The notes: generated from the letters alone by a model not told the origin. Numbered from the stretch's first letter, positions 52,373 to 61,120 are shown. The stretch is 64,000 nt of DNA from an uncultured Fretibacterium sp. (GCA_937911045.1 CALEPX010000087.1:1-64000); one strand, 5' to 3'. Numbers and translations: made by a program.

Positions 52373-54373
52373 ATGCTTAACGATAACGAATTATTTTTCA
52401 AGATTTCTCTGCCCTCACTTGAGATAAATTTCTCAGAACAGCTCCTGCGCGCTATGAAATTCGATCGCAATTCATGCCCCAAAACTCTCGAACAATATCT
52501 GGAACTTTGGCATCCTCAAGACGTTGCGAAAATTATCGAGTTCCAGAATTTTGTGAGTGCGAATCATGATACGAATTTCCTGAACCTGACGCGAAAATTA
52601 TATTGCGGCGATGGAATTTACCGGACATTTCACGTGAACGCATTCAAGAATCGCGATCTATACGGCAAAGTTGCTGAGATAATTTGCCGGGAATTTTCTG
52701 AGATGCAAATCTGGCTGCAAAATTCATCCGACGGCGACAGACTAATCCTGAAGCGCGAAAATCTGCCCGAAAGAACTCTCGAAGCAATTTCTATTCAGGG
52801 CGTGAAATTTCTAAAGGACATCAGCGAAATTCTCGATCTTGAACAGGAAAATTGCAGATTAAGGCGCGAACTTCAGAAACGCATATTCAGTGCGAAAGTC
52901 TCTGCGATATTCGGCGAGTGGGAGCGTGATGTAAAAATCGGGATCGTTGGCTTGACTTGCAGCGGGAAAAGTTCGTTCGTGAATGCGATTTTGGGTGAGA
53001 GAATCATTCCTGAACACGCTGACATTCAAACTCAAACGGCGATATTCTGCAGGAACGGCGATCATCGTGAGGCGAAAATTTTTCACAAAGATACGCAATT
53101 CGAGACAGTTCGTGACTCAGATTTGACGGCTGATTACCTGCGAAAGATCTCGTCCTCGTTATTTGCGCCTGGGAATATTCCGGAAAATTTCAGAATCGAG
53201 CTGACGATTCCGGGCGCGTTAATTCCTGAGAACGTGTCAATCATTGATACACCGGCGTTCGTACCGTTCGAGCAAAATTTACGCCGCAGAACTTCCAAGA
53301 GCAAGAAAATTTTTCAGGCGAACGATTTGCTGCGAAAATTGCTGCCGAAACTTGACGCGATAATATACATTCTGCCGCTTCGATTTGGCTTGCAATCCTG
53401 GGATTTCGAATTTCTCCGCGAACTTGAAAATCTCAACAAGCGAATCATATTCCTGTTATCATTCAGCGATCTTGAATCACACGACTTCGAAGCAGGAAAC
53501 GTCACTGCGACTTCACGCGAGAAAATCATATACTCAGTCGAAAAATTCCGCACGCAACTCAGAAATTATTTCCCGGATTCCGAATCCGAATCTGACGTGC
53601 TGCCCGTGTCATCGAAATTTGCTCTCGAAAGATTCTACGACAGACAATCGCTCGACTGGAAAAAATCCAATCTCGATTCCGTTCTGAACTTGCTGACGAA
53701 TAATTCCGGCTCAATCAGCTGCGAATTTCCCGAGGACACCGCGATATTAAAAGAATCCGAATCGCAAAACATACTCTCATCACTGATTAACTCAATGCGC
53801 GAACTGGATTTTCGTAACGAATTTTTCGGGCTGAAATCCTTCAAGACGAACAGCAAACTCGTGTTATTATCTCCGGATCGTGACGAGAGCCTGAGATTAT
53901 TCGCGAAACTCGCACACAACAGCAAATTTGCACGACCTCCCGAAGGTTATGTCAGCGCGTGTGAATGGCTGTATTCCGGATCAATTATGCCATTGCCGTG
54001 CGTAAAACTGCCCGATACAGGAATGAACGACGATATTTTGATCGCGCCGTCCGACGAATTTTTGCCTGAGAATATTTTCTGGGAGAATTTGTTCAGACAG
54101 CGAGTTCCGGTTATAAGCGTGAATCTATTGCGCTATGATTTCGGATTTCAGGATTTGATGAACGCGCCGTATTTCCAGGCAATTAAGAATTTCAGATTCG
54201 TGATAATTTTCGGGAACGGGATTTATTTCGAGAACGAGAGCCGCAACTCGAATCGTGATTTCAAACGCGATATTATAAAAAACATCGAACTGTTCTCAAG
54301 GCGAAATTCCCTGAAAAAGTCCGATATTTTCGTGTACGAAGATTACGATATTATTCTCTGCCGAAGTGTCTAG
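52373..54373 (+). CDS. PAS-domain dynamin-like GTPase
   Basis: This ~666-residue protein starts at ATG 52373 with no ribosome site. Residues ~20-115 have a PAS_3-type pattern (LELWHPQDVAKIIEFQNFV, KLYCGDGIYRTFHV, GKVAEIICREF). A coiled linker (~150-175) leads to a dynamin-type GTPase: P loop GLTCSGKSS (193-201), Thr of G2 in IQTQTAIF, G3 DTPAF (292-296) and no clear (N/T)KxD G4, SFSDLESHD standing in its place. The C-terminal ~200 residues are unassigned. Dynamin-like proteins remodel membranes. The fusion of a sensor domain is unusual; function unknown. Its end overlaps mutL convergently by 23 bases. Confidence 0.7.
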   Translation: MLNDNELFFKISLPSLEINFSEQLLRAMKFDRNSCPKTLEQYLELWHPQDVAKIIEFQNFVSANHDTNFLNLTRKLYCGDGIYRTFHVNAFKNRDLYGKVAEIICREFSEMQIWLQNSSDGDRLILKRENLPERTLEAISIQGVKFLKDISEILDLEQENCRLRRELQKRIFSAKVSAIFGEWERDVKIGIVGLTCSGKSSFVNAILGERIIPEHADIQTQTAIFCRNGDHREAKIFHKDTQFETVRDSDLTADYLRKISSSLFAPGNIPENFRIELTIPGALIPENVSIIDTPAFVPFEQNLRRRTSKSKKIFQANDLLRKLLPKLDAIIYILPLRFGLQSWDFEFLRELENLNKRIIFLLSFSDLESHDFEAGNVTATSREKIIYSVEKFRTQLRNYFPDSESESDVLPVSSKFALERFYDRQSLDWKKSNLDSVLNLLTNNSGSISCEFPEDTAILKESESQNILSSLINSMRELDFRNEFFGLKSFKTNSKLVLLSPDRDESLRLFAKLAHNSKFARPPEGYVSACEWLYSGSIMPLPCVKLPDTGMNDDILIAPSDEFLPENIFWENLFRQRVPVISVNLLRYDFGFQDLMNAPYFQAIKNFRFVIIFGNGIYFENESRNSNRDFKRDIIKNIELFSRRNSLKKSDIFVYEDYDIILCRSV

Positions 54374-56420
54374 CGAAATCCCTGCGCGTAATTTTCAAGA
54401 TAGTCGGTCGCCCATGAGGACACACAAACGGCTGTTCACACTTGCCCAAATTCACCCACAAGTTCACAGCTTCTTCGCGCGAAAGTCTGCTGGTTAATTT
54501 CACCGAAGCTTTACACGCAGCGGTCGCCCAAGTGCGCCACAAAATATCCTGAATATTCCCGTCGTGATAATTCTTCAGAGCGGATAGTGTCACACGCAAC
54601 AGAACTTCAGGCTCGATTTTCTCAACCGAGATTGACGGCACAGATTTCAGCGCGATTCCTTTTGTTGTGAAATCAAATTCGAATCCGGATTTTTCGAGTG
54701 CGTCCAGAAATTCAGCTGTCTCGATTGCCAAAGTCGGCGGCAAAATCACCGGAATTAACAATTTCTGAACATGCTGCGAATTTTCTGCGAGTTTGCGAAT
54801 GCGTTCGTAATTTATGCGTTCGTGAGCTGCGTGAGGATCTACAAGAATCAAATCATCGTGCGCGTCAAAAATCAAATACCCGCTCGAAGTCTGCGCGAGA
54901 AAATCCACTCCCAAATCATCGGACTCAATCGCAAGTTCAAGCTCTGAATCCGAATCCGTAGCATAATCCGGACTCAGTTTGCGTGAAGAACTCGAAGCCG
55001 AAACCGCGTTACGTGCATAATCTGAATTAGAAGCCGGGTCTGTATCATGTCCATAATCCGGACTCAGTTCGCGTGAAGAACTCGAAGCCGAAGCCGAGCC
55101 TCGTGCATAATCCGGATTAGAAGCCGGGGCTGTAGCATGCCCATAATCCGGACTCAGTTCGTGTGAAAAACTCGTATCCGAATCTGAACTTCGTGCATAA
55201 TCTGAATTAGAAGCCGGGTCTGTATCGTGCCCATAATCCGGGATCAGTTCGTGTGAAAAACTCGTATCTGAAGCCGAAGCTCGTGCAAAATCTGGATTAG
55301 AAGCCGGGTCTGTATCATGCCCATAATCCGGTATTAGTTCGCGTGAAAAACTCGTATCTGAAGCCGAAGCTCTCTTGGGAAAATGTCTCTTCGAAAAATC
55401 CCGCGAGCTTGCAAAATTTTCCCTGACCGGCGAATCATTTTTCGTGTCAAGCAACGGCGGCGGACTTCCCAAATTCTCAGAAAGTTTCCTGATAGCTTCG
55501 AAAATTTCGTTCGGATAACGGAATCGCACTTCGGATTTTGTCGGGTGAATGTTCACGTCAACCAATGCCGGATCAAGCGTGAAAAATAACGCCCAATTCC
55601 CGGAAATTTCCCGTGCTGCCTGAGATAACGCGCCTTTGATTACCGGATCGTTTACTGCGCGAGAATTTACGAATGACATCACATCGCTGCGAGTTTTGAG
55701 TTCGGGTCTGTGCTGAAACAATGCTCGGAGCTGCAAATTCCCCACGCGAATTTCTGAAGTCTGAATCTCTGCACCAGCTCCCCAGAGTTTTTCGAGAATT
55801 TTCTTCGTGTTACCGGAGCCGTCCGTGTCGAAAATTTTCTTGCCGTCATGTTCGAGCGAGAACGCAACTTCCGGATTACACACAGCGTATTCTCGCAAAA
55901 ACACCGCTGCACGACGTAACTCTGCCGACGCACTCTTCAAAAATTTCCGTCTGGCTGGCAAACTCGCAAATAGATTCTCAATCTGGATACGCGTGCCGGG
56001 ATTGCAATTTACTTTCGCGTGTTCGATTATTTTCCCGTCCGAAGTTTTGAGCAGACCTCCCGTTTCTGAATCGCGAACTCTGCTGCGAATCTCGACATCT
56101 GCAACCGCTGCCAAACTCGCCAACGCCTCTCCTCGATAGCCAAGTGTGCTGATACTCTCAAGATCTTCAAGACTGGAAATTTTACTCGTCGCATGATACG
56201 TCAGAGCTAAAGGCAAATCGTCAAATGCTATTCCTGACGCGTCATCTTCGACTGTGATCCGCAATTTTCCACCGTCCCAAAGCCGCACACGAATATTTTT
56301 CGCACCAGCATCCAGTGAGTTCTCGACAAGTTCTTTCACAGCTGAAGCAGGACGTTCGACAACTTCACCGGCAGCAATTCTCCGCCAAATTTTCTCGGAT
56401 AATTCGTGAATCTTTGGCAT
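54351..56420 (-). CDS. mutL: DNA mismatch repair protein MutL with repeat-expanded linker
   Basis: This 689-residue MutL has the GHKL ATPase N-terminus: AAGEVVERPASAVKELVENSLDAG, DDASGIAFDD, YHATSKIS and GYRGEALASLA, then DVNIHPTKSEVRF. The linker (residues ~349-487) is 4.6 copies of a 30-residue repeat. The C-terminal domain has DPHAAHERINYE, the DQHA(X)2E(X)4E endonuclease motif with Pro for Gln, and ACKASV and CPHGRP zinc motifs, so nicking activity is likely. It lies directly after the aminotransferase gene. The linker is known to vary, but not usually by exact tandem repeats. Confidence 0.95.
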   Translation of the reverse strand: MPKIHELSEKIWRRIAAGEVVERPASAVKELVENSLDAGAKNIRVRLWDGGKLRITVEDDASGIAFDDLPLALTYHATSKISSLEDLESISTLGYRGEALASLAAVADVEIRSRVRDSETGGLLKTSDGKIIEHAKVNCNPGTRIQIENLFASLPARRKFLKSASAELRRAAVFLREYAVCNPEVAFSLEHDGKKIFDTDGSGNTKKILEKLWGAGAEIQTSEIRVGNLQLRALFQHRPELKTRSDVMSFVNSRAVNDPVIKGALSQAAREISGNWALFFTLDPALVDVNIHPTKSEVRFRYPNEIFEAIRKLSENLGSPPPLLDTKNDSPVRENFASSRDFSKRHFPKRASASDTSFSRELIPDYGHDTDPASNPDFARASASDTSFSHELIPDYGHDTDPASNSDYARSSDSDTSFSHELSPDYGHATAPASNPDYARGSASASSSSRELSPDYGHDTDPASNSDYARNAVSASSSSRKLSPDYATDSDSELELAIESDDLGVDFLAQTSSGYLIFDAHDDLILVDPHAAHERINYERIRKLAENSQHVQKLLIPVILPPTLAIETAEFLDALEKSGFEFDFTTKGIALKSVPSISVEKIEPEVLLRVTLSALKNYHDGNIQDILWRTWATAACKASVKLTSRLSREEAVNLWVNLGKCEQPFVCPHGRPTILKITRRDFARHFGRE
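54962..55376 (-). repeat. 90-bp minisatellite inside mutL, about 4.6 copies
   Basis: The anchor CATAATCCGG occurs at 54962, 55052, 55142, 55232 and 55322, exactly 90 bases apart, and copies differ at a few positions. In protein terms each unit is 30 residues around ELIPDYGHDTDPASNPDYAR. The period is a multiple of three, so copy-number change keeps the frame. Confidence 0.93.
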
Positions 56421-57503
56421 TTAACGCAAAATCTCCCGAATAATTTCCATCGCATGCAAAACTCTCGTCTCATCAGCCTGACTGCCCATGTGTCCGATCC
56501 TGAAAACTTTTCCAGATAGCGCGCCATAATTTCCGCCAACTACAACACCGCGACTTCTCAACGCAAGATCAAATTCTCGCCACGCCCATTTATCCGGAAC
56601 ATAGAACGCCGTAACTGTCGGTGAACTTGTCAATTCGTTTTTCGGGAATAATTTCAGTCCAAGCTCTTTTCCCAAATCACGGCAAATTTTCGCAACTTTC
56701 GCGTGACGTTCCCAGGATTTTTCAAGCCCCTCGTTAAGTATCAAGTTCAGCGCGTAATTCAAAGCCTGCAAAGCGTGCCAGTCGTGTGTATACGGCGTGA
56801 ATTTTTTCTCCGGAATATTTTTCCACGGCAAGTATGCTTCATAGCCCGAGTAATTCACCTGTTCGATAACTTCCCAAGCTCTGTGCGAAATCGACGAGAT
56901 CGAAACTGACGACGGCATCGACAAAACTTTCTGACTTCCGAGCAGCCCAATGTCAATCAAGCAATCGTCAACGCTCAAATCCACACCGCCAGCACTCGAC
57001 ACGAAATCTACAACAAATAGCGCGTCAAATTCTCTCGCAATCCTGCCAATCTCGCGCAAACACGGCGTAACAGTTCCACTCGGGGTCTCGCAATGCACAC
57101 ACGTTATAACTTTCGGTCTGAAACTTTTCACGGAATCATAAACTCTCTGAGAATCCGGCACGTCATCGTAATCGAAACTCACAAGCTCCGTATCAAATCC
57201 CAAAGCTCGTCCCATGTCAGCGAATCCCTCGCCGAATATTCCAGATGATACACACAGCAATTTCTCGCCCGTTCTGAGCGTACATTTCAGAGCCGCCCAC
57301 AAAATCGACATCGCTTCACCCGAAGTTATGATTATGTCATTATGAGTCCGCAGAAATAATTTCGCCAAACTTTGATCCAATGCGTACAGCTCGAAAAATT
57401 CGTCCTCAAGATCTGAGCTGGCGTAATTTTCCAGCCAAGCCTCGCGAATCTTCAACGGAACTTCTACAGGTCCGGGAACAAGTCCAATCTCGTAACTTCG
57501 CAT
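56421..57503 (-). CDS. Class V aminotransferase, alanine-glyoxylate/serine-pyruvate type
   Basis: This 360-residue PLP enzyme has the class V frame: LVPGPVEVPLKI at the N-terminus, ITSGEAMSILWAAL, CVHCETPSGTV, VDFVSSAGGVDLSVDD with PLP-ring Asp, and GSQKVLSMP with the Schiff-base Lys. The end has VVVGGNYGALSGKVFRIGHMG as in AGT enzymes. Probable reactions are transfer from alanine or serine to glyoxylate or pyruvate; the exact pair is not visible. It touches mutL (stop and start adjacent), so they may be co-transcribed. Confidence 0.9.
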   Translation of the reverse strand: MRSYEIGLVPGPVEVPLKIREAWLENYASSDLEDEFFELYALDQSLAKLFLRTHNDIIITSGEAMSILWAALKCTLRTGEKLLCVSSGIFGEGFADMGRALGFDTELVSFDYDDVPDSQRVYDSVKSFRPKVITCVHCETPSGTVTPCLREIGRIAREFDALFVVDFVSSAGGVDLSVDDCLIDIGLLGSQKVLSMPSSVSISSISHRAWEVIEQVNYSGYEAYLPWKNIPEKKFTPYTHDWHALQALNYALNLILNEGLEKSWERHAKVAKICRDLGKELGLKLFPKNELTSSPTVTAFYVPDKWAWREFDLALRSRGVVVGGNYGALSGKVFRIGHMGSQADETRVLHAMEIIREILR

Positions 57504-57504
57504 A

Positions 57505-57969
57505 TTACTTCAGAATTTCCCGTGCAATTTTCACAAGTTCGCTGCGATTTAACGAGTAACTTTCAAGCGTGAGTGTTCTGTTTTTCCCGAGCGAGATCGC
57601 CAACGTATCCGGCAAAATCTCGTGCTTCTCAAAAATCGCGTCACAATTCCTAACCCGCAGAATTTCGTAACCGGTTTGGGATTTCATGAGCGTATTCGAG
57701 TTATCTTGCGGAATTTCTCTGGGTACTCGCAAATCTCCGAAACCAACGCCCTCCGTCAAAATCACCGTCAAATTTCCAACGGGTTTTCTGCGCGAATATT
57801 TCCTGTAAATCATGCGTCCTAAGTCTTCAGAATTTGCGTCAGGAATCAACGGCGTAACAACTTCACTGACCAATTTCCAATCGCCGATTCGATTCGCAAG
57901 TTCGAGAGCATCGGATTTACTCGCAAAAATCACACATACTAACGCAATCACAACTAATATTCTCTTCAT
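57505..57969 (-). CDS. Small exported protein of unknown function
   Basis: From ATG 57969 the product has ~154 residues, with a signal peptide of ~21 (MKRILVVIALVCVIFASKSDA). The body has RIGDWKLVSEVVTPLIPDANSEDLGRMIYRKYSRRKPVGNLTVILTEGVG; no family recognised. It lies one base before the aminotransferase, in a run after DUF4416. It is probably periplasmic. Confidence 0.6.
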   Translation of the reverse strand: MKRILVVIALVCVIFASKSDALELANRIGDWKLVSEVVTPLIPDANSEDLGRMIYRKYSRRKPVGNLTVILTEGVGFGDLRVPREIPQDNSNTLMKSQTGYEILRVRNCDAIFEKHEILPDTLAISLGKNRTLTLESYSLNRSELVKIAREILK

Positions 57970-57983
57970 ATACAAAAACTCCT

Positions 57984-58511
57984 TCACAAATTTTCGGCGC
58001 GAATTTCACGTAACCAGATCTTTCGCACCTGAGTCAAGAAATTATCATACACTCCGCTTCTGAAATCCGGAAATGTGTAGTCAAAACTCGCCCAATTCTT
58101 GAACCTGTAGCGCATTGTGACTTCGGCGTAAATTCCATCTCGCAGCCAAATTCTGTGAGCATGATCTTTCGTTGATGCCAAAATCAATCTCGCACCGTCG
58201 ATATAACCCGGGTCAATATTCACGGCTCTGATTGGCTGACGGCTTTGTGATTCGATATTAATCGCTTCGTGTTTCCATTCGACCAAACCAGTCGCATCGA
58301 CAAGCCCGGGAAAACACAGAAATATTCGCGTCAAATGTTCTGAAATATCCCGATAATAATTCGTGCGATCAAATGCAACCGGATCACTGACAATCTCAGG
58401 TTCTCCCCAAATCTCAGAGAGTTTGTGAATGCTCCAGTCGCGAAAATCCTCGTCCGGATACAAAATCCCTGTAATTCGCTTCACCAACGGAAATTTATTT
58501 TTCATGAGCAA
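57984..58511 (-). CDS. DUF4416 family protein
   Basis: This 175-residue protein has the DUF4416 pattern: FRDWSIHKLSEIWGEPEIVSDPVAFDRTNYYRDISEHLTRIFLCF at the N-terminus, then RPIRAVNIDPGYIDGARLILASTKDHAHRIWLRDGIYAEVTMRYR, and YPDF-type end. The family occurs in anaerobic bacteria and has no known function; the many conserved aromatic and acidic residues suggest an enzyme. It heads the minus-strand run DUF4416 - exported protein - aminotransferase - mutL. Confidence 0.8.
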   Translation of the reverse strand: MLMKNKFPLVKRITGILYPDEDFRDWSIHKLSEIWGEPEIVSDPVAFDRTNYYRDISEHLTRIFLCFPGLVDATGLVEWKHEAINIESQSRQPIRAVNIDPGYIDGARLILASTKDHAHRIWLRDGIYAEVTMRYRFKNWASFDYTFPDFRSGVYDNFLTQVRKIWLREIRAENL

Positions 58512-58556
58512 ATTTTTCCTCCAAAAATTCTTGCGTGAATATTATAATTCTTGATT

Positions 58557-59522
58557 ATGAAAAAATTACACGTGTTATTAGCATTAACGATTATATTTTG
58601 CACCACACAGGCATTCGCAAATAACTGGGAAATTCGCTCAATCGATCTCAAACGCGCAATCCCGAACGACACAACTCCTCCTGAACGTCTCGAACCCGTA
58701 ACAAAACTTGCTGTGTTAAATTCAAACGAGGGAATAATTCGGCGTGTGAAACTTTATGACCCCGAATTAAAACTCGCGGCTCTGACGTTTGACATGTGCG
58801 AACTTGAGACAATCACAACCGGCTGCGACATGAAAATTCTGGCATTCCTGCGCGAAAATAATATTCCTGCGACGTTATTCATGGGCGGCAAATGGATGCG
58901 GACTCACTCACAGCGTGTGAAGGAAATCATGGCGAGTGAAATTTTCGAGATTGCGAATCACAACTGGTCACACGGAAATTGCGCATTATTATCCGAACAG
59001 AATCTCAAGAACCAGATTTTGTGGACTCAGGCTCAATTCGAGATTTTGCGTGAAGAATTGCTGCGTGAAAATCCAGATTTGAATCCGGATTCAGTTCAGA
59101 GAATCCCAGAGTTATTCAGACTGCCGTACGGACGAAACTCCGAGAAATCTCTGCGAATCATTGCGGATTTGGGTTTGCGAATCATTCAGTGGGACGTTGC
59201 TGCTGAGAATGGCGACAACTCGAAAATTTCCCGCGCGAAAAAATCAGCCAAGCTCGTTGCATCAATGACGCGTCCGGGAAGCATCTTGTTATTTCACGCG
59301 AATCTTGTTCCAAAAGGCAGCGATGTTCTGTTGCGTGAAGTTGTGCGTGAACTCGAAGCCAGAAATTACGCATTCGTAACTGTGAGCGAATTGCTGGAAT
59401 CCGGAATCCCTGAGACAACCCGTAACGGATATTTCACGAACCCCGGCGACAATCTCGCGCTCGATAAAAAATTCGGGATCGATGGCACTGGCAGGCGCGC
59501 AAAACCCAAACGCAAGAAATAA
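58557..59522 (+). CDS. Exported polysaccharide deacetylase family protein
   Basis: From ATG 58557 the product has 321 residues, with a signal peptide of about 22. The NodB fold is visible: LTFDMCELETI (first Asp of the usual TFDD, second Asp replaced), ATLFMGGKWM, IANHNWSHGNC (HxxxH zinc pair), LFRLPYGRNSEKSL and ILLFHANLV. So a zinc-dependent deacetylase of peptidoglycan or another polysaccharide is likely. No ribosome site is visible, and TATAAT at 58543-58548 would start transcription one or two bases before the ATG, suggesting a leaderless message. The C-terminus is basic (AKPKRKK). Confidence 0.87.
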   Translation: MKKLHVLLALTIIFCTTQAFANNWEIRSIDLKRAIPNDTTPPERLEPVTKLAVLNSNEGIIRRVKLYDPELKLAALTFDMCELETITTGCDMKILAFLRENNIPATLFMGGKWMRTHSQRVKEIMASEIFEIANHNWSHGNCALLSEQNLKNQILWTQAQFEILREELLRENPDLNPDSVQRIPELFRLPYGRNSEKSLRIIADLGLRIIQWDVAAENGDNSKISRAKKSAKLVASMTRPGSILLFHANLVPKGSDVLLREVVRELEARNYAFVTVSELLESGIPETTRNGYFTNPGDNLALDKKFGIDGTGRRAKPKRKK

Positions 59523-59525
59523 TTC

Positions 59526-60074
59526 CTAGTTCCATTTGTCCGACTTGTAAATAATCTGGATTGGTCTGTCGCTGAAATTATTCCCGATGATTCGTTTGCC
59601 TGCGACTTCCGGATTGAACGTTAGCGTGATAGTCGTGTATTTATCCGGAGTCCAGACGTTTTGCATAATCAGCTTTTTATCCGAACGAGGATTTTTCATG
59701 GCAGTCTCGTGTCCCGAACCGAATTGTGAGTTATAAGCTCTCTGCAGCGCAAGATAGAAATTTTTGTCGGTGTTTGCATTACCGGAACTTTGAATATACG
59801 CAGCTTTGGTCTTGAGAATTTTTTTCTTGTAGAACCCGAACACGAATCGCGCCGGGAATCCCTCGAAAAATCCTTCCATTGTGAGAGTGTCTTGTCTTGG
59901 TGTGAGAATTTTCGCGCCGCTGTTTTCCATGCGTTTCTGAGTTCGAGCGTATGTGTGACCGAACGGCAGCGACATGAACGCATCAGCACTGTTCGACAAC
60001 GCAAAAGCTTCACATGCAAAACCCGCAAAAATCATCGCACAAATCGCAACTGGCAAAATTATTTTCCTGAACAT
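59526..60074 (-). CDS. Exported protein of unknown function
   Basis: This 182-residue protein has a signal peptide ending at AFA (residue ~25), then FMSLPFGHTYARTQKRMENSGAKIL, an N-terminal pattern seen in secreted proteins with a repeated ~70-residue fold of unknown role. The rest has FVFGFYKKKILKTKAAYIQSS and YTTITLTFNPE. No family recognised. It is convergent with the deacetylase gene and divergent from cbiK. Confidence 0.6.
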   Translation of the reverse strand: MFRKIILPVAICAMIFAGFACEAFALSNSADAFMSLPFGHTYARTQKRMENSGAKILTPRQDTLTMEGFFEGFPARFVFGFYKKKILKTKAAYIQSSGNANTDKNFYLALQRAYNSQFGSGHETAMKNPRSDKKLIMQNVWTPDKYTTITLTFNPEVAGKRIIGNNFSDRPIQIIYKSDKWN

Positions 60075-60126
60075 GTCTAAAAACTCCTTTGTGAGATTTA
60101 CATGATAATAGCAAATTTTGAATCAC

Positions 60127-60135
60127 TGGTATAAT
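60127..60135 (+). promoter_or_regulatory. Extended -10 promoter of cbiK
   Basis: TGGTATAAT (60127-60135) is a consensus -10 box with the TG extension, 45 bases upstream of the start codon. No cobalamin riboswitch is visible in the short leader. Confidence 0.5.
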
Positions 60136-60180
60136 TCACACGAATAATTTTCCAAATTTTCCAAGGAGGAATTTTCGCAT

Positions 60181-60424
60181 GAACAAACTTTTTCTGAGTG
60201 TGGCGTTATTAGCACTCGTAATTTTCCCGAAGCCGTTCGTGGCACAAGCTGCGGATCCCAAAGACAAGTCCGCGATTCTGGTCGTTTCATTCGGGACATC
60301 AATGCCGGAAGCTCGCAAAGCAATCGACAATCTCGTAACTGCTGCGAAAAATAATTTCCCGGATTTCGAGACGAGATTAGCGTTTTCGTCCAACATAATT
60401 CGCCGCAAGATCGCCCGTGAAAAT
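60181..60424 (+). pseudogene. cbiK: Exported cobaltochelatase CbiK, N-terminal fragment cut at the chimera junction
   Basis: The gene starts at ATG 60181 region after AAGGAGG with a signal peptide ending at AQAA. DKSAILVVSFGTSMPEARKAI and RLAFSSNIIRRKIARE follow, the N-terminus of periplasmic anaerobic cobaltochelatase CbiK, which inserts cobalt or iron into sirohydrochlorin or transports it. After about 80 codons (60424) the homology stops. The open frame goes on to 60802, but that part is only the antisense of the molybdopterin gene. The catalytic His residues are therefore missing. It is whole in the source genome, most likely, and cut by assembly; alternatively truncated by recombination. 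Confidence 0.8.
60412..60424. other. Junction of two unrelated sequences
   Basis: CGCCCGTGAAAAT is shared: on the plus strand it ends the CbiK match (ARE N), on the minus strand it ends the MoeA-like match (IFTGG would need CACGGGCGG). To the right G+C rises and coding style changes. See findings. Confidence 0.75.
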
Positions 60425-61120
60425 CAGGAAATCGGCGCCCTGCTCCAGAAACGCCTGCGCTGCGGAAACAATCATGTTCAGATCGTCATCACAAATGGTA
60501 ACCCCGAGAATTTCAGACGGGTAGTGCTGCATCTTCGCCCGTACCACCGGCTCAAACTTGTCCTTGATTCGGCCGGAATAGACCTCAGAGCCGGTAATGA
60601 CCACCCCGATTTTCCTGTGCTGATAGGGTTTGAGCTCCAGAAGCTTTCTCTCTTTGCAAAGCGCTTCCGCACGGAGGATCTGCTCCTCCTTCGTCACGAG
60701 CGGGACGATACGCATGGAAGCCAGCCTTGCCCCGGCTTCCACCGGATAATGATCACGCAGGGTGCAGATGGTAATATCCCCGATGGAGTTGATCTCCTGT
60801 AAAAGCTCCGTATCCACACGGAGCATCCCTCGCCTGTCAGCAAAGAGAAGAACCTTCCCTTCCGAGGGGCCGGTATAATGCGCCCCTTCCACAGGCGCCA
60901 TGGCTGCCATACGCAGAGCTGCTTCTTCTTCATGGATTTCGCCGGCATTTTCTTCCCACACGAAAACAGTGCGTTTGCCGATATCGAGCAGCCTGGGGAT
61001 ATCTTCTTCCGTAATGATATGGCCGCGCCTGAAAGCGGCACCTTTAAAACCGTCCCGCATGGCGGTGATGTCATGGCAGAGCTCCATACCGACGGCTGAT
61101 TCAACAGGTATTTTCTTCAT
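60425..61120 (-). pseudogene. Molybdopterin-binding (MoeA/MoCF-like) protein, C-terminus lost at the junction
   Basis: The 247-residue frame (60377-61120) starts at ATG 61120 after a GGGAGA-type site and has VESAVGMELCHDITAM at the N-terminus, then KRTVFVWEEN, and a MoCF_biosynth fold with KIGVVITGSEVYSGRIKDKF and GADFLIFTG. In this family the next residues should be G(M/T)SVDPDD; instead the frame runs into the cbiK antisense and stops at 60377. The protein is thus cut inside its conserved motif. It lies 21 bases after modC in a molybdate cluster, so a role in molybdenum cofactor handling fits. Confidence 0.8.

Noticed and set aside
54962..55376. CRISPR-like array
   Set aside because: The whole 90-base unit repeats without unique spacers, keeps an open frame in mutL, and no cas genes are present.
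60080..60180. Cobalamin riboswitch before cbiK
   Set aside because: The leader is only about 45 bases and lacks the B12-box sequence.
60425..60802. Continuation of the cbiK reading frame to 207 codons
   Set aside because: After 60424 the translation has no CbiK features and is exactly antisense to the molybdopterin-binding gene, so it is a chance extension across the junction.
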